Positions 31,705 to 39,499 of a stretch of 64,000 nucleotides of DNA are shown one piece after another. Source of the DNA: Rhodobacteraceae bacterium Alg238-R152. GTDB lineage: Bacteria; Pseudomonadota; Alphaproteobacteria; Rhodobacterales; Rhodobacteraceae. The position numbers were made by a program, and so were the translations under genes. The notes under the pieces were generated by a model. It saw nothing but the letters and a program-made list of their open reading frames with translations. It made no database searches and was not told the origin of the DNA. Position 1 is the first letter of the stretch; every line of letters begins with the position of its first letter. The stretch lies in contig UNRJ01000003.1 in NCBI GenBank assembly GCA_900537125.1, positions 310,001 through 374,000 of the forward strand. The letters run 5' to 3'.

Positions 31705-32732
31705 CCCGCAAGAGCCTGCCAAAATACGTCTACAATGACAGGGGATATCTTCGGTTCATTCGGCGTTCGCGTGGCATCTCGGTCATGATGCAAGAGGAAG
31801 CGGGCACTCCGGAATTTTGGGATCATTACAATCGCCTGCTTAAGGGAAAGCCAGCACCTGCGCCGGTGAAGCGTAACTTTGAGGCGTTAATCTTGAGCTA
31901 CTACGAGAGCGACGCCTACAAAAAGCTGAAGCCCCGTACGAGATCCGACTATCGGCGGTATATCAGCCACATTCGTGAGATCTGGGCCGACAAAGACCCA
32001 GCTAGGATCGAAACCCACCACATTTATGAACTGCACCGGGCAAATGCGGATCACTGGCGGCAAGCCAACTATCTTGTCCAGGTCATGGTCGTCTTGATGA
32101 ATCACGCCCGGTTGATCGGCTTCATCAAGAAGGAGCACGGCAATCCGGCGAAGGGCATTCCGCTTTTCAAGCAGCAGAGCGACGGCTGGGAGCCGTGGCC
32201 AGATGATGTTCGCGCCGAGTTCGAAGCGCTGGCTTCAAAGAGGGCGCGGCTGGTTTACGAGCTTTGCGTTGGCACAGGCCAGCGAATTGGCGACGTCGTA
32301 AAGATGAAGTGGGCACACTTTTCCGACGAAGGATTCGATTTCATGCAGGGCAAAACCGACAAGCCGCTGTGGATCCCGCTCACTGATCGTCTAAAGGCCC
32401 ACCTGGACGGGCTCGAGCGAACGGACGGCACGGTCGTGACCGACACCAAGGGCAGGTCGGTCAGCTATCGCATCGTCGCCGAGGAAATGCGCTCCATCAA
32501 AAGGAAGATGAAGCACGAGAAGGCGAGCTACTACAAAACGCACGGGCTCAGGAAAAACGCAACGATCGAGCTTTATCTGGCTGGATGCGATGACGAGATG
32601 GTCAAAGCTGTCACCGGTCATTCAGGTGTTGAGATGCTGAAGAAATATGGCGGGCCGATCCGGCAGAGAGAGCTGGCAAAGCGCGCTCAAGAGGCAAGAA
32701 ATCAAATGGAACGAAGCAAGAGCAAAACGTGA
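31701..32732 (+). CDS. int: Tyrosine integrase of the element
   Basis: Site-specific recombinase that inserts and excises the element. The 343-residue protein has an N-terminal DNA-binding region (about residues 55-150) and a phage-integrase catalytic domain with Arg in GTGQRIGD (about 194), HGLRKN (about 281), His in VTGHSG (about 307) and the Tyr nucleophile in KKYGG (about 315). Its 3' end lies 68 bp from the 3' end of tRNA-Cys, the typical layout for an integrase that targets that tRNA. Confidence 0.93.
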   Translation: MTRKSLPKYVYNDRGYLRFIRRSRGISVMMQEEAGTPEFWDHYNRLLKGKPAPAPVKRNFEALILSYYESDAYKKLKPRTRSDYRRYISHIREIWADKDPARIETHHIYELHRANADHWRQANYLVQVMVVLMNHARLIGFIKKEHGNPAKGIPLFKQQSDGWEPWPDDVRAEFEALASKRARLVYELCVGTGQRIGDVVKMKWAHFSDEGFDFMQGKTDKPLWIPLTDRLKAHLDGLERTDGTVVTDTKGRSVSYRIVAEEMRSIKRKMKHEKASYYKTHGLRKNATIELYLAGCDDEMVKAVTGHSGVEMLKKYGGPIRQRELAKRAQEARNQMERSKSKT

Positions 32733-32800
32733 AAGTTTCAACGCTTGTTTCAAAAATGGCAGTGAAGGAGAAGGGGAATGACGCAAGTCATTGAAAACAT

Positions 32801-32830
32801 TGGAGGCGAGTACCGGAATCGAACCGGTGT
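32801..32830. other. Putative attachment site at the tRNA-Cys 3' end
   Basis: The 3' part of tRNA-Cys, including the encoded CCA, faces the integrase. Integrative elements often recombine within this part of a tRNA gene and duplicate it at the distal end. The other copy is expected to the left, outside the window; none is seen inside it. The exact core cannot be defined from one end. Confidence 0.5.
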
Positions 32831-32874
32831 ACACGGATTTGCAATCCGCTGCGTCACCACTCCGCCAACTCGCC
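32801..32874 (-). tRNA. tRNA-Cys (GCA)
   Basis: On the minus strand a 74-nt cloverleaf reads from acceptor GGCGAGT to ACTCGCC, then T and an encoded CCA. The anticodon loop TTGCAAA gives GCA (Cys); the T arm contains GGTTCGAATCC. Its 3' end points to the integrase, so it should be the integration target of the element on its left. Confidence 0.95.
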
Positions 32875-33133
32875 ATCCGTGGTGCTCTGAAGGGGTGCTT
32901 CAGAATGACGGCATAAATGGTCTGAATCTTTGCAAGGTGCAAGCCCCTTTTTGCGTGCTTTTTGGCCCAAGTAACCTAGATGACGTTTCGGCAGCTTGGC
33001 GTGGAGAGATTGTAGTTTGGTTCTGGGGCGCGCAGAGTTGTCACATCCTTCGGAAAACACAGGGGCTACCGTTGCTGCGCGCGTGTAGTTGTGGCATGAG
33101 AACGCAACACGAGTCTGAGCACATGAGAAATTG
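32875..33133. other. Intergenic between tRNA-Cys and pcm
   Basis: No gene is evident in these 259 bases. They should hold the tRNA-Cys promoter (minus) and the pcm promoter (plus). The shadow frames here lack coding character. Confidence 0.4.
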
Positions 33134-33787
33134 ATGACCGACTATGCCACCCTCCGCACCACCATGGTTGATACGCAAATCCGCCCGTCGGATGTGACCA
33201 AGTTCACCGTAATAGAAGCGATGCTGAATGTGCCGCGGGAAGCCTTTGTTCCAAACAGTCAGCGGGATGCTGCATATGTTGACGCCTGCTTGCCGCTTGA
33301 TAAGGGGCGTGTTGTGCTGGATGCGCGTACGCTGGCAAAAATGCTGGATGCGCTGGATGTGCAGAGTGACGAGTTGGTGCTCGATGTGGGGGCGGGTCTT
33401 GGATATTCTTCAGCGGTCATTGCGCGGATGGCCGAAGCAGTAATTGCCGTGGAAGATGATGAGGCACGGGCCACTGAGGCGCAAAGCACGCTGAGCGAGC
33501 AAGGCGCGGACAATGCGGTTGTGCACACCGGTGAGCTGATCGAGGGCGCGGCAGAGCATGGTCCATATGATGTGATCCTGCTGCAGGGTGGCGTTGAGCA
33601 GTTGCCTGAAGGGCTTTTGGCCCAACTCAAAGAGGGTGGTCGCATTGCTGCGCTGTTTGTGGAAGGCGCTTTGGGGGTTGTGCGCATCGGGTATAAAATT
33701 GATGATGACATCAACTGGACGTTTGCGTTCAACGCAGGGGCCCCGGTGATGCCCGGATTTGAGAAACACCGCGCATTCCAATTATAA
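33134..33787 (+). CDS. pcm: Protein-L-isoaspartate O-methyltransferase family
   Basis: A 217-residue SAM-dependent methyltransferase of the PCMT family, which repairs isoaspartyl residues in aged proteins. MVDTQIRPSDV is the typical N-terminus of the alphaproteobacterial type, with motif I LVLDVGAGLGYSSAVIARMA and a later YDVILLQGGV. The ATG at 33134 is chosen. A TolC gene follows, a conserved alphaproteobacterial neighbourhood. Confidence 0.9.
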   Translation: MTDYATLRTTMVDTQIRPSDVTKFTVIEAMLNVPREAFVPNSQRDAAYVDACLPLDKGRVVLDARTLAKMLDALDVQSDELVLDVGAGLGYSSAVIARMAEAVIAVEDDEARATEAQSTLSEQGADNAVVHTGELIEGAAEHGPYDVILLQGGVEQLPEGLLAQLKEGGRIAALFVEGALGVVRIGYKIDDDINWTFAFNAGAPVMPGFEKHRAFQL

Positions 33788-33830
33788 GACCAAGTTGAAC
33801 AGGTCAAAGAAACGCAGGGAGGCAGCAGCC

Positions 33831-35243
33831 ATGTTCCAGAAGGTACAAAAAGCGGTTCGACGTGGTGCGCTTGCACTGTCCGTATCGGCGCTTTCAATGG
33901 GCGCGGTACAGGCGCAAACGCTCTCGGATGCATTGGCGACCGCGTATGAGCACAGCGGGTTGCTTGAGCAAAACCGCGCATTGCTGCGGGCCGCTGACGA
34001 AGATGTTGCGGTATCGGAGGCTTTGCTGCGACCGATCATTAACTGGTTTGGCAACGTAAACTATGACTACGGGCGGAATGGTGCTGGATCCGTGACATCG
34101 TCCGTTGGTTGGACGCCTTATGCCAACATCGGTATCTCCGCTGATCTACTGTTGTTTGACAACGGCAACTCGAAGCTTGCGGTGGAAGCTGCGAAAGAAA
34201 CGGTTTTGGCAACCCGCCAGGGGTTGGTTGCTGTGGAGCAATCGGTTCTGTTCAACGCGGTTCAGGCGTTTATGGATGTCGTGGCCGATGATGAGCTTGT
34301 AAAACTGCGTCAGAACAACTTGCGTCTGTTGGAACGGGAACTCCAGGCCGCGCAGGATCGATTTGAAGTGGGTGAAGTTACACGTACAGACGTCGCCCTG
34401 GCTGAAGCGCGATTGGCCGGAGCGCGTGCGCAACTGGCCGCGGCGCAAGGGGATCTTGAAGCAAGCAAAGAATTCTATGCCGCAGCAGTGGGTGAACGCC
34501 CTGGCAACTTGGTGACACCACGTAGCCTTCCCAAAGCGGCAAGCTCGCTGGATCAAGCTAAGACGGTTGCGGTGCGGTCGCACCCACAGATGTTGCAAGC
34601 GCAATTTCAGATTTCGGCCTCTGAAGTCAATGTGGAGCGTGCCCGTGCGGTGATGGGGCCAACCATCACGCTCAAAACGAATATTGGCGCTCGGCGAGAT
34701 TTTGATTCGTCTGCGTTTTCTGATTCTGCCCGTGTGGGTGTAGAGCTTGGTGGGCCAATCTACCAAGGTGGTCGCCTGTCAGCTTTGCTACGTCAATCAA
34801 TGGCGCGCCGAGATGCTGAGCGTGCGAACCTGCATGTGGTGCGTCACACCATCCGTCAAAATGCTGGTACGGCCTGGGCGCGGTTGATTGCGGCTGGTGC
34901 ACAAATTCAAGCGAGTGTCCGGCAAGTCGAAGCGGCGCGAATCGCATTTGAAGGTGTCCGCGAAGAAGCAAAGCTGGGCGCGCGTACAACGTTGGACGTT
35001 TTGACCGCCGAACAGGACTTGCTAGATGCGGAAGCAGATCGCATTGACGCGCAGGCGGTTCAGATTGTGGCCGCTTATGCGGTTCTGTCCTCTATGGGGC
35101 TACTGACTGTGGATCACTTGAACCTGCGCGTAGAGCGCTATGATCCTGAGGCCTATTACAATATGGTCAAAAACGCACCGGCACTGCGGTCTGAACAAGG
35201 TAAAAAATTAGACCGTGTGCTTAAAGCAATTGGGAAAGAATAA
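33831..35243 (+). CDS. tolC: TolC family outer membrane protein
   Basis: A 470-residue outer-membrane exit duct of tripartite efflux or type I secretion. It has a signal peptide (MFQKVQKAVRRGALALSVSALSMGAVQA) and two outer-membrane-efflux repeats with long helices (QDRFEVGEVTRTDVALAEARL and EEAKLGARTTLDVLTAEQDLL). AGGGAGG precedes the start. It lies 43 nt after pcm. Confidence 0.93.
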   Translation: MFQKVQKAVRRGALALSVSALSMGAVQAQTLSDALATAYEHSGLLEQNRALLRAADEDVAVSEALLRPIINWFGNVNYDYGRNGAGSVTSSVGWTPYANIGISADLLLFDNGNSKLAVEAAKETVLATRQGLVAVEQSVLFNAVQAFMDVVADDELVKLRQNNLRLLERELQAAQDRFEVGEVTRTDVALAEARLAGARAQLAAAQGDLEASKEFYAAAVGERPGNLVTPRSLPKAASSLDQAKTVAVRSHPQMLQAQFQISASEVNVERARAVMGPTITLKTNIGARRDFDSSAFSDSARVGVELGGPIYQGGRLSALLRQSMARRDAERANLHVVRHTIRQNAGTAWARLIAAGAQIQASVRQVEAARIAFEGVREEAKLGARTTLDVLTAEQDLLDAEADRIDAQAVQIVAAYAVLSSMGLLTVDHLNLRVERYDPEAYYNMVKNAPALRSEQGKKLDRVLKAIGKE

Positions 35244-35315
35244 CATTTTTCCTATCTGTTGTATGGCTTAGCGGCAAAGGCTACACTCTCCTCGAGGTAA
35301 GAGTGGTGAATTTCT

Positions 35316-36245
35316 ATGTCCGATCCAGTGACCAACACGGAAATCGAAGATGTTTTGACGTCTATTCGGCGGCTTGTATCGGAGAATCGACCTCTGTCAG
35401 AGGGCGAAGATACTGAGGCGCCAGTGGCGACGACGGCATTTGACATCTCCCCCGCTTCCAAGGACCTCTCAGAGGTGGCATCTGCACCGGTGGAGGCCCC
35501 GCTTGCTTTGGTTTTGACACCAGCACTTCGAGTCGCGGATGATCCCGTTGAGGAGGCGGACGACATCAGTTCCGAAGATTCGGGTGGTCAGGATGAACCG
35601 GTAGAATCTTTAGATGCAGGCGAAGACTGCGAAGCCGCGTTTGATGAGGCTCCTTTGCCCGTGGACGAAACAGATGTCGCTGAACACTATGATGAGGCCA
35701 TTCTTTCAGGCGAAACAAGTGTTGATTTACAAGAGGAAGAGCTTGAAGCGGCTAGCGAGCCAGCGCCCGTGAAGGACGGCGTGACCGGGGAGGTATCTTC
35801 ATGGGACGATGGCGCGGCAACAACACCCTTTGACGCCGCGAGCGATGCTGCACCGGAAGAAACTGTGGATGTGGAGCAGCCGTTTGACTTTAAACAGGTG
35901 CTTGAAGCACGGATCCACCAGTTCCGAGATGCGACATCTACCGAAGATGTGACCAATGCAGCCGAAGATCATGACACACCCAATATGGCGGATGCGATAA
36001 CGGACGAGCTTAGGGGACGTATGCCTGAAGACCTTGCGGAAGCTATCGATGTCTCCGGGGAGGAGGTCTTTTCCGAGGCGATGGACGACGCGGCAGAAAT
36101 CGACGAGGCGATGTTGCGGGAAATGGTGGCAGACATTGTGCGACAAGAGCTGCAAGGCGCGTTGGGTGAGCGGATTACGCGTAATGTGCGTAAGCTTGTG
36201 CGGCGTGAAATTCATCGCGCTTTGGCGGCGCATGACCTCGGATAG
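35316..36245 (+). CDS. PopZ-like DUF2497 protein
   Basis: A 309-residue acidic protein with the cell-pole organiser layout: a short N-terminal helix (EIEDVLTSIRRLVSEN), a long disordered Asp/Glu/Ala/Pro-rich middle, and a C-terminal helical region (LREMVADIVRQELQG, GERITRNVRKLVRREIHRA). PopZ proteins form polar matrices in alphaproteobacteria. The pcm-tolC-popZ order upstream of valS in relatives supports the call; here valS is 9 kb further on. Confidence 0.8.
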   Translation: MSDPVTNTEIEDVLTSIRRLVSENRPLSEGEDTEAPVATTAFDISPASKDLSEVASAPVEAPLALVLTPALRVADDPVEEADDISSEDSGGQDEPVESLDAGEDCEAAFDEAPLPVDETDVAEHYDEAILSGETSVDLQEEELEAASEPAPVKDGVTGEVSSWDDGAATTPFDAASDAAPEETVDVEQPFDFKQVLEARIHQFRDATSTEDVTNAAEDHDTPNMADAITDELRGRMPEDLAEAIDVSGEEVFSEAMDDAAEIDEAMLREMVADIVRQELQGALGERITRNVRKLVRREIHRALAAHDLG

Positions 36246-36280
36246 GTTAACGAGGCGATCTGCACACAAGAGATTTTGGA

Positions 36281-36315
36281 AACAAAAAACGCGCCCACTG
36301 GGCGCGTTTTTTGTT
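36281..36315. terminator. Bidirectional terminator
   Basis: A perfect 16-bp stem (36281-36296 with 36300-36315) around an ACT loop. The stem has a GC core flanked by A-run and T-run, so it should stop transcription from both the PopZ-like gene and the convergent gene at 36333-36653. Confidence 0.93.
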
Positions 36316-36332
36316 GGCAGATTTTTGTGTGT

Positions 36333-36653
36333 TTAGGCGGCTTCGGCCTGTGCAGCAGCATTGCGGCGTTCGCTTTCTTCGCGTGACAACGCAACAGAAG
36401 TTCGGACCCCTTTGCCGACAAAATCCATCAGGCCGGAGACCACACGTTCGTTAGGGTCAATCCCGGCACAAGACAGCACTTCGCGACCGTCACGGGACCG
36501 CGCCCAACGGGCGATCTGTTCCGGGCCGTTGCCGTATTTCTTGTCATCAGCAATGGCATCATCCAAGGCCGCGAGAACGACAGCTGCGAACAGCTTGCGG
36601 GCGCGGTTGCCTTGTTCATTGTTGTATGCCGCTGCATCAACGAAATCGGTCAT
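36333..36653 (-). CDS. Conserved Rhodobacterales hypothetical protein
   Basis: A 106-residue helical protein of unknown function ([37 protein letters not shown]...). I recall it as a conserved neighbour of efp in this order and think NCBI labels it DUF6280, but I am not sure of the label. It contains [18 protein letters not shown]. It is convergent with the PopZ-like gene and divergent from efp. Confidence 0.75.
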   Translation of the reverse strand: MTDFVDAAAYNNEQGNRARKLFAAVVLAALDDAIADDKKYGNGPEQIARWARSRDGREVLSCAGIDPNERVVSGLMDFVGKGVRTSVALSREESERRNAAAQAEAA

Positions 36654-36784
36654 CGAGTCGTCCTTGTGTTATTGCTCTTGTATTTCCGGCGTGGCGCTCC
36701 TTATGACGTATCCAAGCCGATTCGGATAGTCCGCAGTTGCATAGCTTCTATGCGGAATTTGCATAGCATTCTGTGGATTTTTCC

Positions 36785-36813
36785 GTCGACAGGTTGCCTT
36801 GCCACCTGTCGAC
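36785..36813. repeat. Inverted repeat upstream of efp
   Basis: GTCGACAGGT (36785-36794) and ACCTGTCGAC (36804-36813) form a perfect 10-bp inverted repeat around TGCCTTGCC. It lies 60 bp upstream of the efp start. Two copies of TTGCATAGC occur about 30-50 bp further upstream. Could be a regulator site or a 5'-UTR stem. Confidence 0.5.
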
Positions 36814-36872
36814 TGGGCAGATATAGGAAGCTAAACTCTCCGATCAACCTTTTTTGCTTAGGTTTTCTTAAT

Positions 36873-37436
36873 ATGCCCAAGATCAACGGTAACGAAATTC
36901 GCCCCGGAAACGTGCTGGAGCATAATGGTGGCCTTTGGGCCGCTGTGAAAGTGGACCACGTGAAGCCCGGAAAAGGCGGCGCATTTGCGCAGGTCGAAAT
37001 GAAGAACCTGCGTAACGGTTCCAAGCTAAATGAACGCTTCCGCTCTGCTGACAAAGTCGAGCGTGTGCGATTGGAGCAGAAAGACCAGCAGTTCCTCTAT
37101 GAGGACGATGGCATGCTGATCTTTATGGACACTGAGACTTATGAGCAGAACCAAATTTCTGCGGAATTGCTGGGGGATCGCCGTCCTTTCCTGCAAGATG
37201 GCATGACCATCGTGGCAGAGTTTCACGAAACGGAAGCGTTGAACGCCAAGTTGCCGCAGAAAGTGATCTGCAAAGTTGTTGAGACAGAGCCTGTGGTGAA
37301 AGGTCAAACAGCGGCCAACTCGTTCAAGCCGGCCATCCTGGACAATGGTGTAAAAGTCATGGTGCCGCCGTTTGTGGGCCAGGACGAGAGCATCGTCGTG
37401 AACACCGAGACCATGGAATATTCCGAGCGCGCATAA
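36873..37436 (+). CDS. efp: Translation elongation factor P
   Basis: A 187-residue factor that relieves ribosome stalling at polyproline. The N-terminal KOW-like domain has Lys34 in the VKPGKGGAF loop, the site modified in many bacteria. The OB domains and the conserved [14 protein letters not shown] and VPPFV follow. The chosen ATG at 36873 gives [19 protein letters not shown]; longer frames upstream are spurious. Confidence 0.95.
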   Translation: MPKINGNEIRPGNVLEHNGGLWAAVKVDHVKPGKGGAFAQVEMKNLRNGSKLNERFRSADKVERVRLEQKDQQFLYEDDGMLIFMDTETYEQNQISAELLGDRRPFLQDGMTIVAEFHETEALNAKLPQKVICKVVETEPVVKGQTAANSFKPAILDNGVKVMVPPFVGQDESIVVNTETMEYSERA

Positions 37437-37486
37437 GCTGCGTCCGGACATATATCCCCGCGCAACCTGCCGGGGGACAGATTGAG

Positions 37487-37518
37487 AAACCTCCGGTGAC
37501 ACCACTGGAGGTTTTTTT
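37487..37518 (+). terminator. efp terminator whose arm carries the GNAT ribosome site
   Basis: AAACCTCC (37487-37494) pairs with GGAGGTTT (37507-37514), followed by T (to 37518). It resembles a rho-independent terminator of efp. The GGAGG of the 3' arm is also the Shine-Dalgarno of the GNAT gene that starts at 37519. Confidence 0.75.
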
Positions 37519-37989
37519 ATGATCAGATTTTTGAGAGCAGATGAAGTTGAGAAGCTGTTGCCGTTGTCGGCGCAGGTGAATGCGTTGCATGAGGAGCAGC
37601 ATCCGGATCAGTATCGCGGTGATGCTTCGCCGGAGGAGGTGACGGGGTTCTTCACGCAGCGGCTGGAAGAAGGTGCGCAGGTATTTGTCGCCGAGAAGCC
37701 TGATGGTGCGGTGACCGGTTTCTTGCTGGCTGTGCCTGTGGTGCGGGAGGCGTCGCCGTTTCTGCATCCGGTCCGGCATGTGGAGCTGGATCAGATTTGC
37801 GTCGATGAAACCTGTCGGGGGCAGGGCGTAGGCAAGGCGCTGATGTCCGCAATGGAGGCGTGGATGCATGCGAGCGACTTCCATGAATGGAAGTCGATGG
37901 TGCATGGCTTCAACACCCATTCGCAAAACCTCATGCGCGGGCAGGGCGCGGAGGTATTGGGGCTGCGCTATCGCAAGGCGCTTGGCTGA
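37519..37989 (+). CDS. GNAT family N-acetyltransferase
   Basis: A 156-residue acetyl-CoA-dependent acetyltransferase. The acetyl-CoA-binding motif is DQICVDETCRGQGVGKALM (about residues 93-111). Its substrate is unknown. The ATG at 37519 follows the T-run of the efp terminator, and the ribosome site GGAGG lies in that hairpin, 7 nt upstream. Confidence 0.85.
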   Translation: MIRFLRADEVEKLLPLSAQVNALHEEQHPDQYRGDASPEEVTGFFTQRLEEGAQVFVAEKPDGAVTGFLLAVPVVREASPFLHPVRHVELDQICVDETCRGQGVGKALMSAMEAWMHASDFHEWKSMVHGFNTHSQNLMRGQGAEVLGLRYRKALG

Positions 37990-38733
37990 TCAGGTTGGAT
38001 GGCTGATTTTGGCGTCACCGGCGGTCATGTCTGCGCTTGCGCGGTCATAACGTAGATAGGCCAGAGCTTTGTCCCCGGCGCGGCTGAGCAAGGTGCCAAC
38101 GGCTTTGTCATTGGCCAGAATGGGCGCGCCAAAAGCGGCGTCACCGTCAATGCCAACCAAAGCCAGGCCCTTGCGCAACTCGGTTTTGTGCTTCATGCGC
38201 GCTGTGACCTCTTGGCCGACGTAGCAGCCCTTTGTGAAATCGACGCCGTTGAGGCGCTCAAACCCCATTTCGAGAATGAAGCTGTTTTGATCGAGCTCCA
38301 ACCCTGCATTGGGCACCTGATTGTCCACATAAAGCGCGGTCCAATCGGTAGTGTCAGCTTCTTGCGGCGCGTCACGATAAGCGCGCCACCCCAACGCGGA
38401 CGTGCGAGGGTCCGCGGCACCGTCGGCAGGTGCATCGCCGAGCCCGCGGTGTAGGTGCAGGTCGGTTTGCTCAATGGAGACGTCGGCGCGCAGCTTATAC
38501 ATGGTGAGACGCTGTTGTAGGGCGGGGGCCTGTGTCGCGTCGGCGTCAAGCAGAACCGCATTACCATCGCGTTTCAAGAAGAAGTCGGCGAGATATTTGC
38601 CTTGCGGTGTCAGGATGGCCGCGTAGAGCAACCCATCGGTTAGATGGGTCATGTCATTGGTGATGAGGCCTTGCAAAAAGCTCTCTGTGTCGCCGCCGGT
38701 GAGGCGAAAAATGCTGCGATCCGAAGTCGACAT
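37990..38733 (-). CDS. ygfZ: YgfZ/GcvT-like folate-binding protein
   Basis: A 247-residue protein of the YgfZ family, which helps repair or build iron-sulfur clusters. The hallmark KGCYVGQEVTARMKH is near residue 165-180 (DFTKGCYVGQ), preceded by GLITNDMTHLTDG and FLKRDGNAVLL. AGGAGC precedes the start at 38733; an upstream in-frame ATG at 38766 is less likely. Confidence 0.9.
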   Translation of the reverse strand: MSTSDRSIFRLTGGDTESFLQGLITNDMTHLTDGLLYAAILTPQGKYLADFFLKRDGNAVLLDADATQAPALQQRLTMYKLRADVSIEQTDLHLHRGLGDAPADGAADPRTSALGWRAYRDAPQEADTTDWTALYVDNQVPNAGLELDQNSFILEMGFERLNGVDFTKGCYVGQEVTARMKHKTELRKGLALVGIDGDAAFGAPILANDKAVGTLLSRAGDKALAYLRYDRASADMTAGDAKISHPT

Positions 38734-38806
38734 GCCGCTGCTCCTGTTCTTGCGCTTCTCTGTCATATAGAAGCGGTGTCGCCGTGCAACAGGGCTGGAG
38801 TAAGAA

Positions 38807-39493
38807 ATGCGTGCACCTGTAAGTGTGATTGTCCCAACATTGAATGAAGAAGCGGGTTTGCCTGCTTGTTTGGGTGCGCTGTTTGAAGGCGTGTCTGCTG
38901 GGGTGATCCGAGAGCTGATTGTGGTGGATGCGGGATCGCAAGACGCAACGATGGAAATTGCCGAAGAGGCGGGGGCCGAGGTGGTGCCCTGTGCTCCGTC
39001 TCGTGGTGGGCAGTTGCGGGCAGGGGCCGTAAAAGCGCAAGGCGAGTGGCTGCTGTTTGTGCATGCCGATACGGTTTTGCCGGAAGGCTGGAGTGCGTCA
39101 GTTGAGGCGCATTTGGCGCAAAACGAGCGTGCTGGATACTTTGGCCTGTCGTTTGACAAAGGCCAGTTTGCTGGGAGGCTTGTGGCGGGCTGGGCCAACC
39201 TGCGAAGTCGGGTTTTTGGATTGCCGTATGGCGACCAGGCACTTTTGATTTCACGACATCTCTATGAGGATCTAGGTGGGTTCCCCGATATTCCCTTGAT
39301 GGAGGACGTGGCACTGGCGCGTGCGCTTGGACGCACGCGGTTAAAACGGCTTTCTGGACAGGTCGCCACCAGTCCGCGCAAGTATCAAAGCCAAGGGTGG
39401 CTGCGGCGTGGCGGGCGCAACCTTTGGACGTTGGGGCGATATCTTTGTGGTGTGTCACCTGAAAAACTGGCGGCGGGTTATCGCCGCCAGTGA
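38807..39493 (+). CDS. Family 2 glycosyltransferase
   Basis: A 228-residue GT2-like transferase. MRAPVSVIVPTLNEEAGLPA, VVDAGSQDATMEIA and the DXD-like HADTVLP are the usual sugar-nucleotide motifs; the C-terminus has GDQALLISRHLYEDLGGFP. It resembles the TIGR04283 type. Divergent from ygfZ-like; convergent with the ABC exporter. Confidence 0.9.
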   Translation: MRAPVSVIVPTLNEEAGLPACLGALFEGVSAGVIRELIVVDAGSQDATMEIAEEAGAEVVPCAPSRGGQLRAGAVKAQGEWLLFVHADTVLPEGWSASVEAHLAQNERAGYFGLSFDKGQFAGRLVAGWANLRSRVFGLPYGDQALLISRHLYEDLGGFPDIPLMEDVALARALGRTRLKRLSGQVATSPRKYQSQGWLRRGGRNLWTLGRYLCGVSPEKLAAGYRRQ

Positions 39494-39499
39494 ATTGAC

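Noticed and set aside
36612-36872. Upstream extension of the efp reading frame
   Set aside because: EF-P has a fixed N-terminus and the extension contains the inverted repeat and AT-rich promoter-like sequence.
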